64,000 nucleotides of DNA from Brenneria goodwinii (lineage in GTDB: Bacteria > Pseudomonadota > Gammaproteobacteria > Enterobacterales > Enterobacteriaceae): the NCBI RefSeq assembly GCF_002291445.1, contig NZ_CP014137.1, positions 4,960,001-5,024,000 of the forward strand, written 5' to 3'. Below are positions 48,189-56,221 of the stretch, piece by piece (position 1 is the stretch's first letter; each line of letters begins with the position of its first letter). Below the pieces are notes generated by a model. It was not told where the DNA came from. It worked only from the letters and a program-made list of their open reading frames with translations, and made no database searches. The position numbers and the translations under genes were made by a program.

Positions 48189-48728
48189 TTACCACATCAA
48201 ATCATCGGGTACTTTAAAATCGGCATACGGATCTTCTTCATCTTGTTCTTCCTGACTAAGCGCGCTATTTAATACAATACTGTTCGCATCTCGCTGCGCA
48301 ATTTTATCGGCTACGCTCGCGGGGATAATAGCGTATTCACTCTCGCCACTGTTATTAACAACCAAGCGAGCAATGGCGAGACGACCACTGATCAGCTGAG
48401 CTTGAGTCGTTTTATCCACAACTATTTGTTTAATTAAATTATTATCTGTGAAGTTAAAACCAATATCGCCTTTTGAAATGTCGATTCTGTTCATTTCAAT
48501 GAGCTGCCTCACCTGAGCTTTATACTCTTTAGATAAAGCCGCTTGTTTTTGTTGTTCGCTTAGCTGTTTATCACGCTCAAGTTGTGCTTTTTTACTTTCT
48601 TCCACAGCCGCTCTTGCCTCACGCGCCTGAACGCGTGATTTTTTAGCCGTTCTTTGGACTTTGGCCATTTTTTTGCTGGTCACTAATCCAGCTTTTAGCA
48701 TCTGCTCTTGTAAGGTGAGTTTTGTCAT
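48189..48728 (-). CDS. yaiL: YaiL-like DUF2058 protein
   Basis: A 179-residue protein of the DUF2058 family with the same length as E. coli YaiL. A conserved start (KLTLQEQMLKAGLVTSKKM) is followed by a Lys/Gln/Glu-rich coiled segment at about residues 20-75. A globular region follows, with GDIGFNFTDNNLIKQIVVD and LAIARLV, then an acidic tail. The family has been described as nucleoid- or polynucleotide-associated, but its role is unclear. It is typical of gammaproteobacterial core genomes, supporting the view that the island ended before here. Confidence 0.9.
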   Translation of the reverse strand: MTKLTLQEQMLKAGLVTSKKMAKVQRTAKKSRVQAREARAAVEESKKAQLERDKQLSEQQKQAALSKEYKAQVRQLIEMNRIDISKGDIGFNFTDNNLIKQIVVDKTTQAQLISGRLAIARLVVNNSGESEYAIIPASVADKIAQRDANSIVLNSALSQEEQDEEDPYADFKVPDDLMW

Positions 48729-48862
48729 CTTCGTTTCTAAACCCGTTGAATAATTTGTGGGATTATACCTGTAATTTTTGAGGCTGTACCAGGTTGCAGA
48801 ACCTGATCACCGTGTGGCGCCAACGAAGAACAGCGTAGATTGCGTCCGAATGAGCCCCTAGG

Positions 48863-49201
48863 TTAGTCATTTTTGAATACCTTTTCTCGGTGGTACTTCA
48901 TGTAGCCCATTAGCTTAGCAGGGAGTTTGCTTAACTTGTGATCACCAGATAGCCCTAACGTCTTGATATCGTCTTGGGATAGTTTTAATGAAAATACTAC
49001 GGCCCCATTTTCGCTGAATGTCATTAGGCCCAAATCAAAAAGGTGATCTAGCAGTTTTTTGACCAACTTTGAATACAAATTGACTTGGCTCTGTTGTACG
49101 CAGTTTATGTTCTGTGAGAAAAATCTCGCCGTAGTATATGAATGGAGAATGATGGATGTCTCGATAAAACAGGTGTATTTCATCATCTGCGGATTCAGCA
49201 T
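48863..49201 (-). CDS. Hypothetical protein, possibly a truncated gene
   Basis: From an internal ATG at 49201 the frame encodes 112 residues (MLNPQMMKYTCF... ending REKVFKND). It has plausible composition and a helix-rich lysine tail (LVKKLLDHLFDLGLMTF, LPAKLMGYMKYHREKV). The frame stays open to 49456, but that upstream part is translated from a palindromic repeat element and should not be protein. I do not recognise the family. The repeat may have removed the original 5' end. Codon use and A+T content differ from nearby core genes, consistent with a remnant. Confidence 0.35.
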   Translation of the reverse strand: MLNPQMMKYTCFIETSIILHSYTTARFFSQNINCVQQSQVNLYSKLVKKLLDHLFDLGLMTFSENGAVVFSLKLSQDDIKTLGLSGDHKLSKLPAKLMGYMKYHREKVFKND

Positions 49202-49279
49202 TTGTAATTCGGCTATCTGAATAATAGCACCGAGCTGTCTGTCAGATCTGATTAGATCCAGAGTCGCTCGCCTACGTTG

Positions 49280-49480
49280 GCAGCGACGAAGTCGCTTGAG
49301 GTTGATGACAAACCTTCCCAAACCCGTCATTCCCGCGTAGGCGGGAATCAGCCAATGGCTGTTTACGGTTTCAGCAGGAGATTCCCGCCTACTACTGCGG
49401 GAATGACCGCGCTGGGGCCGTGAAGGATGACAGAGGTATATTAGGGACTTTGTCAACAGTCTGCAGCGACGAAGTCGCTT
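49280..49480. repeat. Composite palindromic repeat element
   Basis: Two identical 18-bp copies of GCAGCGACGAAGTCGCTT (49280-49297 and 49463-49480), each with an AGCGAC-GAA-GTCGCT palindrome, flank a larger inverted repeat. The arms of the latter are GTCATTCCCGC-GTAGGCGGGAATC (49326-49349) and its near-perfect complement at 49380-49407. This looks like a small non-autonomous or REP/MITE-type element of the kind scattered in enterobacterial genomes. Confidence 0.75.
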
Positions 49481-49849
49481 CGCGGCCCTTTGAGGCGAAC
49501 GATCGGTGTCGTGGTTCGAGACATGGTTTGTTCCTCATTTATGAATCACGTATTGACATGCGCCGCGATCGCCTGGCTCTGATGGTAAGCCGTAATAAAT
49601 TTCAGTGGTTATCCTGCATAATCAGTTCAGCTTATTTTAAATATTACAGAATTAATTTTTCAATATGCCGCGCCTTTGAGACTATTTAATTGGTATCTCG
49701 GATCTCGGGGCTTTTGCTCAATATAAGGGCATTCTTGCGGGAGAAGCGATGGTTAGCCGTTAATTAAAAAATAATCAAATTAATGGGGTAATAAAGCTAA
49801 TGAAAAACAGTAATAGGCGGCAGTGCTTTCCAACGTCATTAGCCAATTA
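49481..49849. other. Intergenic stretch with no convincing gene
   Basis: About 370 bp between the repeat element and the small frame upstream of the DMT transporter gene. Plus-strand frames read into the repeat and lack ribosome binding sites. It becomes strongly A+T-rich after 49600, suggesting promoter DNA. Confidence 0.45.
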
Positions 49850-49936
49850 ATGATGGATGTCGCCGAAAATATCCGTCATCCGGATGAAGATGATTTTAAA
49901 CCGTTTCAGTTAACGCCACGATATTCTTTAAGGTAA
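49850..49936 (+). CDS. Small ORF or 3' gene remnant coupled to the DMT transporter
   Basis: A 28-codon frame (MMDVAENIRHPDEDDFKPFQ..., ending SLR) stops 3 bp before the transporter ATG. The same frame stays open back to a TAG at 49814, adding AVLSNVISQL from a possible GTG at 49823. Its composition (acidic, structured, non-repetitive) looks like real protein, perhaps the C-terminus of a degraded gene, rather than random translation. No family recognised. Confidence 0.35.
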   Translation: MMDVAENIRHPDEDDFKPFQLTPRYSLR

Positions 49937-49939
49937 TAA

Positions 49940-50848
49940 ATGACTAATTCTACAAGTCTGTCTTTGGATAATCATCGCTCTCGTATTCAGGCCGTGTTAT
50001 TGACGGTTCTATCGAGCCTTTTATACGTTGTTGGATACTCCCTTTCTAAGAAGCTGGTTATCTCGTATGGGCTTTCAGCCATGCAAGTCACTTTTTTGCG
50101 GTGCGGATTCGTTCTGGCTAGCAGCATCGTTCTGACGCTCATGCCGTCTACTGGCATCACCTGGCGGCGTATCTGGCTTCCCGTCCGTCCGTTGGAACAG
50201 CGAGCGGCGGCGGCCGCGCTGGTCGCATCGAATATCTTATTGATCGTCTCTTATAGTCTGATTCAGGTAACCGATGCGTCGGCTATTGGATTTACGACCC
50301 CCATAATGATTACGATTATGGGGGTGATGTTTTTAGGTGAGCGTGTTCCGCTATGGGGTTGGTTTGGCGTTGTTATTGGGTTTGCCGGCATGTTGCTGAT
50401 GGTAAAACCAGGGGGCGCGCATACTCTTTCGCTTGCTGGCGTCGTTGCCGGGGTGAGCGCCGCGTTCATGTACGCGCTTTATCAAATTCTGATCCGCCGA
50501 CTTCGGAATGACGCGACCAGTGTCGACACGACGTTACAGGTTTCGGTCGTCGGATTTTTCATCCTTCTTCTTTGCAGCCCCTGGATGTGGCACGCCTTGT
50601 CTACTGAAGGTTTGCTGGTCGCCGCTATTTTCACGATCGTACAGACTGCGGCGATGATGTGTATCGCCGCTGCTCTCCGGCGGGGAGAAGCATCCCGCCT
50701 TGCGCCGTGGCAGTTCTTCGGGTTGGTCTGGGCCATGCTTCTGGACACATTAATGTTCAATGCCATGCCCGCGATGACGTCGATAATCGGGGGGATTCTG
50801 ATTCTGGTGGGCGGATTACTGGGGCAACGTCGCCGGAGTATACGTTAG
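49940..50848 (+). CDS. DMT/EamA-family transporter
   Basis: A 302-residue inner-membrane protein with ten predicted helices in two EamA repeats. The first holds YVVGYSLSKKLVISYGLSAM and the second LAGVVAGVSAAFMYALYQIL. Typical motifs are GFTTPIMITIMGVMFLGERV in the first half and AMPAMTSIIGGILILVGG at the end. Such proteins export amino acids or metabolites; the substrate is unknown. AAGG lies seven bases before the ATG. It stands as a single gene after a small coupled frame. Confidence 0.85.
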   Translation: MTNSTSLSLDNHRSRIQAVLLTVLSSLLYVVGYSLSKKLVISYGLSAMQVTFLRCGFVLASSIVLTLMPSTGITWRRIWLPVRPLEQRAAAAALVASNILLIVSYSLIQVTDASAIGFTTPIMITIMGVMFLGERVPLWGWFGVVIGFAGMLLMVKPGGAHTLSLAGVVAGVSAAFMYALYQILIRRLRNDATSVDTTLQVSVVGFFILLLCSPWMWHALSTEGLLVAAIFTIVQTAAMMCIAAALRRGEASRLAPWQFFGLVWAMLLDTLMFNAMPAMTSIIGGILILVGGLLGQRRRSIR

Positions 50849-51018
50849 AACATCGCCGTATCTGATATTTATCGAGAAAGGTTATTAATGGTGAATATTA
50901 ATTAACAATAAAAGTTAGTTTATTTCACAAACAATAAAACTATTTAATCATACCATTAGACGGGTAAATAAAAATTTATCTCAAAAAACGGTGTGGCTCA
51001 CATTGTAAAAAAAATCGC

Positions 51019-51050
51019 TTGACTCTCTATAGCATGGAGACTCCACGTTA
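51019..51050 (+). promoter_or_regulatory. MerR-type promoter/operator of the enoate reductase operon
   Basis: TTGACT (51019-51024) is followed by a dyad GACTCTC-N9-GAGACTC (51021-51043, one mismatch) and then a weak -10 (ACGTTA) at an over-long spacing of about 20 bp. A dyad filling a 19-20-bp spacer is the hallmark of MerR-controlled promoters. A MerR gene lies at the other end of this gene group. Confidence 0.65.
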
Positions 51051-51092
51051 TTTTCATCAATCCAATGTGTTTACTTTGAAATTGAGGAATAC

Positions 51093-53027
51093 ATGATGAA
51101 AATAGAAAATATTTTTACGCCTTATTATATTGGGAAATGTCGAATTCCTAACCGACTCGTCGTACCGGCCATGGTCGCCAACATGTGCCCCGACGGCAAC
51201 GCATCCGAGCAATACATCCGATACCATGAAGAAAAGGCGAAAGGCGGCTGGGGCCTGATTATCACGGAAGATTACCGGATCAATGAACATGCCGCCGGCT
51301 ATCCGGCGGTGGCCGCCCTGTATGACGAATCGCAGATTCCCAGCCATAAAAGATTTACGGATATCATCCATCAGTATGACACCAAAGTGTTTTGTCAAAT
51401 ATACCATGCCGGGCGGCAAGCGAACCACCGGGTCAACGGCGGCGTGAGGCCGGTGTCCTGTTCTCCGGTTCCGTGCCCCTGGAATAAGGAAATTCCCCGT
51501 GAGTTGACGGTTGAAGAAATAAGACAGTTGGTAAAAGATTTCGGCGCAACCGCCCTGAATGCGCAAAAGGCCGGTTTTGACGGCATTGAAATTCATGCGG
51601 CGCATGGTTATCTCATTCATGAGTTTCTGTCGCCCAACTGTAATCACCGAATAGATGAGTACGGCGGAACCTATATTAATAGGATGCGTTTTCTGAAAGA
51701 GATCATGGAAGAAGTCAGGAAACAGGTTGGCGATGATTTCCCCATCTCCGTGCGTTTCTCGGCGCAGGAAAATACCGAAGGCGGGCGGCGAATGTTTGAA
51801 AGCCGCCAGATGCTGATGGATATCGAGGAAATGGGGGCGGATGTGATTCACTTGTCGAACGGCATGTATGGGATCCGCTCCTCTATCGGGATAGTGGCTT
51901 CATTTTTCCAGCAGCATGGGTGGAATATGGACCTTGCGGCGGAAGCGAAATCGTTCTTGAAAATTCCGGTGATTACCGTGGGCAGGATCTCGGAGCCTGC
52001 GATGGCGGAAGATATCATCGCATCAGGAAAAGCGGATTTTGTGGCCATGGGCAGGGCGTCTCTTGCCGATCCTTACTGGCCGAATAAGGCGAAGGCCGCG
52101 GCTGATAATGATATCCGCCATTGCATCGGCTGCCTGCAGGGCTGCACGGCGTCCACCTATCAGGGGGTGCCGATCTATTGCCTCGTCAACCCAGAGTTGG
52201 GTCATGAGTTCGAGTATGACTACAGCAAGGCGAAGGAGAGCAAAACCATTTATGTGGCGGGAGCCGGTATCGCCGGCATGGAAGCCGCGCGCGCCGCGGC
52301 GATCAAGGGGCACCGCGTCGAGATTTTTGAAAAGAAGAATACGGTGGGCGGGCAGTTTATTTCTGCGGCCTATCCCCCCTTCAAAGGTGAATTTACCACC
52401 TATACGGCATGGCTGTTCCGCGAGATCAAGAAGTATGGAAACATCACGCTCCATCTCAATACCGAACTGACGGTCGACATGGTGAAAGATGGGAAACCGG
52501 ATAAAGTTATTCTCGCCAGCGGCGCGCAGCCCGTTATTCCCAACGTGCCGGGAATACATAATAACAATGTCGTGCTGGCCGAAGATGTTCTCCTTGGACA
52601 ATCGGACACCGGTATGAATGTTCTGGTCGTCGGCGGCGGAATGGTCGGTTCTGAAACGGCGGCTTATCTGGGGGCGCAGTGCAAATCCAAAGTCACCCTC
52701 GTGGAGCTGCGGGATGCGATCGCCATGGATCTGGAGGCGGGTATTCGCGATGATTTGAAAGACTGTCTGCGCCGCTGCTATGTTGAAATTATGACCAACA
52801 CCAGTATTGCCGGGGTAACCGACGAAGGCGCCTTGCTTAAACGGGGCGATGATATCACGCTGTTTCCTTGCGACACCGTGGTATTGGCGATCGGCACAAA
52901 AGCCTGGTGCCCGCTGGCGGAAGCGCTGAAAGGTATTTGCGAGGTTACCCTAGTCGGCGATGCGGTCAAAGCGCGCCAGGCTATTCAGGCATCGGCTGAG
53001 GGCTTTGCGGCGGGTCTGGCTGCCTGA
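51093..53027 (+). CDS. Enoate reductase-like flavoprotein (OYE/2,4-dienoyl-CoA reductase family)
   Basis: A 644-residue enzyme with an N-terminal FMN-binding TIM barrel (residues 1-340, with HAGRQANHR and FDGIEIHAAHGYLIHEFLSP). An Fe-S motif CIGCLQGC...C lies near residue 343. The C-terminal FAD/NAD(P)H part carries VAGAGIAGMEAARAA near 389 and VVGGGMVGSETAAYLG near 511. This layout is shared by 2,4-dienoyl-CoA reductase, trimethylamine dehydrogenase and clostridial-type enoate reductases, which reduce activated C=C bonds or oxidise amines. The start has TTGAGGAATAC before ATG. It is followed after 14 bp by a membrane protein gene and is probably switched on by the adjacent MerR regulator in response to an unknown compound. 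Confidence 0.88.
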   Translation: MMKIENIFTPYYIGKCRIPNRLVVPAMVANMCPDGNASEQYIRYHEEKAKGGWGLIITEDYRINEHAAGYPAVAALYDESQIPSHKRFTDIIHQYDTKVFCQIYHAGRQANHRVNGGVRPVSCSPVPCPWNKEIPRELTVEEIRQLVKDFGATALNAQKAGFDGIEIHAAHGYLIHEFLSPNCNHRIDEYGGTYINRMRFLKEIMEEVRKQVGDDFPISVRFSAQENTEGGRRMFESRQMLMDIEEMGADVIHLSNGMYGIRSSIGIVASFFQQHGWNMDLAAEAKSFLKIPVITVGRISEPAMAEDIIASGKADFVAMGRASLADPYWPNKAKAAADNDIRHCIGCLQGCTASTYQGVPIYCLVNPELGHEFEYDYSKAKESKTIYVAGAGIAGMEAARAAAIKGHRVEIFEKKNTVGGQFISAAYPPFKGEFTTYTAWLFREIKKYGNITLHLNTELTVDMVKDGKPDKVILASGAQPVIPNVPGIHNNNVVLAEDVLLGQSDTGMNVLVVGGGMVGSETAAYLGAQCKSKVTLVELRDAIAMDLEAGIRDDLKDCLRRCYVEIMTNTSIAGVTDEGALLKRGDDITLFPCDTVVLAIGTKAWCPLAEALKGICEVTLVGDAVKARQAIQASAEGFAAGLAA

Positions 53028-53041
53028 TAGGGGGGAACACC

Positions 53042-53470
53042 ATGTTTGATAAAGCGCATTTCGGCCGGGTGGTGAACTTCTCAATCAATATCTTTCTTGG
53101 CATCGCTTTGGTATTGGTTGGTTTAACGCTTGCCGATAACTTACAGCCAATGATCTTTTGGCAAAGTTTTGTGGTGAGCGTGGGAATCGGCTATACCGTT
53201 TGCGATCTGATTCCCTCCCCGGCCTGGGGCGAGCAACTTGCCCGTAAGGCTGGGATCAGAAGCAAATTGCTTTTTCATCTGCTATCAACCGCCATTGCCG
53301 GCGTCGTGCTAATCGTCTGCATCAGCCTTGGTTGCCAGTTCGTCGCCTTTGGCGGCGCGGTATTCCAGGTGTGGCCTTATGCACTGCCTTACCTGTTGAT
53401 TGCAGGATATATAACATTGGTGGTTTTTCTGCCGGTGTGCAAAGAAATCGCGGGGGTTCTGACAAGATGA
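53042..53470 (+). CDS. Small membrane protein of unknown function
   Basis: A 142-residue protein with four predicted transmembrane helices (FSINIFLGIALVLVGLTLA, FVVSVGIGYTVCDLI, LLSTAIAGVVLIVCISLGC, ALPYLLIAGYITLVVFLPV). No family recognised. GGGGGAACACC precedes the ATG, and the gene lies 14 bp after the enoate reductase-like gene, so the two are probably one operon. It might help import the substrate of that enzyme or anchor it, but nothing in the sequence proves this. Confidence 0.7.
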   Translation: MFDKAHFGRVVNFSINIFLGIALVLVGLTLADNLQPMIFWQSFVVSVGIGYTVCDLIPSPAWGEQLARKAGIRSKLLFHLLSTAIAGVVLIVCISLGCQFVAFGGAVFQVWPYALPYLLIAGYITLVVFLPVCKEIAGVLTR

Positions 53471-53526
53471 TAAATATATAAACAGAGGCGTGTGTTATCT
53501 CAATTCGCTTTCCGTACCCGACGAAT

Positions 53527-53555
53527 AGGGCCATCCGATGTCATTGGCTGGCCCT
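53527..53555. terminator. Possible terminator between convergent genes
   Basis: AGGGCCA and TGGCCCT can pair as a 7-bp stem with a 15-base loop, between the plus-strand membrane protein gene and the minus-strand merR gene. There is no strong T-run. Confidence 0.35.
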
Positions 53556-53570
53556 GTTCGCTCGCCTATA

Positions 53571-54407
53571 TTATGGCTGCGAAGTCTGGTGAACCGGCAC
53601 CCAGATTTCAAAATAACGGGTATATTCAGCATCTTCATGCGCCCTGACGATGAGTCTGCCTACTGGGGCGTCGCTGATCTCGTATCCAGCGTCCCACAGC
53701 GGCTGAAAAACCTGCTGGTACAAAGAGAGGGCGAACGTATTCTGGTTGTGCGCCGAGAAAACGGTATAGATACATTTTTGTGAGGAGATATACTCTGCAT
53801 TCTGAGTGGAGATATTCATCTCTTTGGCTTTTTTGATTGAAACAGAGAATCCCCAGCAATAAACCAACGCCTGCGGGTTTTCCTTACTGATGCTGTTCTG
53901 CACTATTTTAAATGTTGCTTTAATGAACGGCATGTGTGAAATCCAGTTATCAATATGCGTGATTTCGTTGCGTCCTTTTAACGTTTGATAGCTATTGTTA
54001 TTCCGGTATGGGCTAAAATAAAGTTGAGGATTGTTCATTTCAGTGAATGTGCCAATGTAATCCTGAAATGCGGCAAGCCTCTTCTGTTCCGCATTTAACT
54101 CATCCAGAACCAACTGGTAATGATAAATAATATCAAGCAATTTTTTTTCTTGCTGTGCGTATTTTTCCTGAATATTTGCAACACAGTCTTTATTGATTAG
54201 CTGCTCGATTTCCGTATTTGAAAATTTAAAAGATCGTAGATGTTTACTATCAAGCAGATAATTCACATCCCAAGCATCATAGTAGCGGTAATTGGAGGTT
54301 TTATCCTTTCTCGGGGTAACGAAACCGCACTCCTCGTAATAACGCAGCGTTTGAACCGGAATACCAAGAAGTTTGGATATCGCGCCGATTTTATATTTGT
54401 CGCTCAT
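53571..54407 (-). CDS. MerR-family regulator with C-terminal effector domain
   Basis: A 278-residue regulator. The N-terminal winged helix is plain: YKIGAISKLLGIPVQTLRYYEECGFVTP...NYRYYD (residues 5-45). A coiled dimer helix spans about 80-125. A GyrI/effector-binding-like domain runs from about 140 to the end. This is the BmrR/TipA-type layout that binds small organic molecules rather than metals; no conserved metal cysteines are present. It converges on the enoate reductase operon, whose promoter at 51019 has a MerR-type dyad, so that operon is its likely target. Confidence 0.85.
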   Translation of the reverse strand: MSDKYKIGAISKLLGIPVQTLRYYEECGFVTPRKDKTSNYRYYDAWDVNYLLDSKHLRSFKFSNTEIEQLINKDCVANIQEKYAQQEKKLLDIIYHYQLVLDELNAEQKRLAAFQDYIGTFTEMNNPQLYFSPYRNNNSYQTLKGRNEITHIDNWISHMPFIKATFKIVQNSISKENPQALVYCWGFSVSIKKAKEMNISTQNAEYISSQKCIYTVFSAHNQNTFALSLYQQVFQPLWDAGYEISDAPVGRLIVRAHEDAEYTRYFEIWVPVHQTSQP

Positions 54408-55071
54408 AAGAAGCTCCCAATATATAAATGCTGTATAGTTTTTTTTATTAATGCCAGGCGATCGAAGATTAGGGTGATTGGGTCGACAGATTTATCGCGA
54501 GAACAATGCCATCAGTTAGAGTTATGTGTGCCGCCTTGGCTTTCCCGATAGTGGCACCGCTCTCAAGGAGTGTCAAGACGGTTGTCGTTTTCCTGTACGG
54601 ATACGGGATCGGCATCCCGCTATCCCTTATGGCGCTGCAAAAATACCTGATGCATTGCGCGGCACGCGTTGTTTTCGTGCGCCGCAACAAAGCAGAAAAT
54701 TCATTCGTTAAATAAATAACGTTTTTATATTCGTCACATTTCAGGTTGCGGGTGCGAAGGCCGCGTCTTAATATCGCCGGCTGGCGATGAACCGCCGTCA
54801 TATTTGTCATCAGCGCTTGAATAGCGTATTCGCTATTGTTGCCATCGTACGCTTTTTATCCCAATTGACTATTCCTGCCGGCGCGCATCTGCATTATTCG
54901 CAGGGCGTTTCAGCGCGATCCGCCATGCCCGGAAGGCGGGAAATCTATGGCGCGGAGTTTGGCCGCGCAGGGAAGAATGAATGGCGTTAAGTCAGAAGAT
55001 CAGAGGCGGGATGGCTCCCGCTCTCATCGTTGATTAACGGACGATTATGGATTTCTCCAGGATTGCCCGCG
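54408..55071. other. 664-bp intergenic region
   Basis: It separates merR and the nitrilase gene, both on the minus strand. Open frames of 70-110 codons exist on both strands around 54470-54810, but none has a ribosome binding site or a recognisable family. The left end must carry the merR promoter. I see nothing else to call. Confidence 0.45.
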
Positions 55072-56160
55072 TTAATCTAGCGCGTCGGCAGTGCCGAGAT
55101 CGTCGGCGGCATGTGACGGATTGACCGCGGCAAACGGCAAATTCGTCAGCGCGGGAGAACCCGGATTCACTCGCCCGGCGTTCATTTCATCAACAAAGGC
55201 GATCGGCGATTGCCGATGGCGATTCACCTTCAGATCAAAGACATCAAACCGATTATAGTAGCCAACCACATCATGTAATTGTTTCACTTCAACAATATCG
55301 GCCAGATTAAAAACGGCATAGGCAATCCCTTCGTCATGCTGCAACATCTCCCCGATGGGCGATCCCGTCGGATCAATAAACATGCTGGCCGCCTGCGGGG
55401 TCTGCTCAAGGATATCCGCGACGCTGCTGTCCCAATCTATCAGCATGTTTTTCATCTGGTCGTCCATCAGTGAGGCGCTGATGATGCCAAAACATTTTGC
55501 TTCGAAGGAGTGGGCGCTGGCCCGAATGCGATTTGCGGCAAGATTATCGAAGTTTCCGCCCGCCGCTGGTTTTTTTGTCGGCCAGATTGAAGGCCATTTG
55601 GAAATGTGGATCTGCTCGCCCTGCGCGATAAGCGAATAACGCGCCAGCGGATTGGTGTTTTCGCCGCAAATCAAACTGCCGATGCGTCCGAGCCGGGTGT
55701 CCGAAACCGTTAAGCCGGCGCCATCGCCCGGCGCCCATACCATTTTTTCATAAAACGTCGGCACCAGCTTGCGATGATGATTAAGCACTTGCCCTTTATC
55801 ATCGATAAGAATGCTGGAGTTCCACAAGCAGCCCACGCTGACATGGCTTCTTTCACTGAACCCAAGAGACACAAAGATCCCCAAGTTGGCCGCTTTGGCG
55901 CGCAGCGCGCTGATTTCCTTGCCGTCTATCAACAGGCTGTTTTCCGCCATGCGGATAAACCATTGATGGTTGTGAATCGGCCCCCATAGCGCCGCCCATA
56001 CCGGAAACCCAGGAATGAACGACTCGGGGAAGACCACCAGTTCGGCGCCATTTTTATGCGCTTCGTCGATCAATGACAACGCTTTGCTCAGGGTGGCGGC
56101 GGCGTCCATATAAACGGGGGCGGCGTGTACCGCGGCAACTTTAACTTGAGGTAAGTACAT
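55072..56160 (-). CDS. Nitrilase (carbon-nitrogen hydrolase)
   Basis: A 362-residue member of the nitrilase branch, which hydrolyses nitriles to carboxylic acids and ammonia. The catalytic triad is visible: Glu46 (VVFPES), Lys131 (HHRKLVP) and Cys165 (LICGEN), plus the second glutamate in TFYEKMVWAPGDG. The length and the CGENTNPLARY context fit true aliphatic or aryl(aceto)nitrilases rather than amidases. AAGGATATAAC precedes the ATG. It is the last gene of a unit with a DUF485 protein and a sodium/solute symporter that might import the substrate or handle the acid product. Plant-associated bacteria use such enzymes on indole- or arylacetonitriles, but the substrate here is unknown. Confidence 0.88.
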   Translation of the reverse strand: MYLPQVKVAAVHAAPVYMDAAATLSKALSLIDEAHKNGAELVVFPESFIPGFPVWAALWGPIHNHQWFIRMAENSLLIDGKEISALRAKAANLGIFVSLGFSERSHVSVGCLWNSSILIDDKGQVLNHHRKLVPTFYEKMVWAPGDGAGLTVSDTRLGRIGSLICGENTNPLARYSLIAQGEQIHISKWPSIWPTKKPAAGGNFDNLAANRIRASAHSFEAKCFGIISASLMDDQMKNMLIDWDSSVADILEQTPQAASMFIDPTGSPIGEMLQHDEGIAYAVFNLADIVEVKQLHDVVGYYNRFDVFDLKVNRHRQSPIAFVDEMNAGRVNPGSPALTNLPFAAVNPSHAADDLGTADALD

Positions 56161-56184
56161 GTTATATCCTTAGTGAATGAGCAT

Positions 56185-56207
56185 TTCCGCACCGATTCGG
56201 TACGGAA
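56185..56207 (-). other. Intercistronic hairpin between symporter and nitrilase genes
   Basis: TTCCGCACCG and CGGTACGGAA pair over 10 positions with one mismatch around a 3-base loop, in a 61-bp gap. There is no T-run; it may affect relative expression of the two genes. Confidence 0.5.
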
Positions 56208-56221
56208 AATAAATTCATCTA

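Noticed and set aside
49201..49456. N-terminal extension of the hypothetical protein (HSRSSRRESPAETVNSHW...)
   Set aside because: This peptide comes from the palindromic repeat and is a common artefact.
54469..54810. 113-codon minus-strand frame and overlapping plus-strand frames
   Set aside because: No ribosome binding site, no family resemblance, and comparable open frames on both strands.
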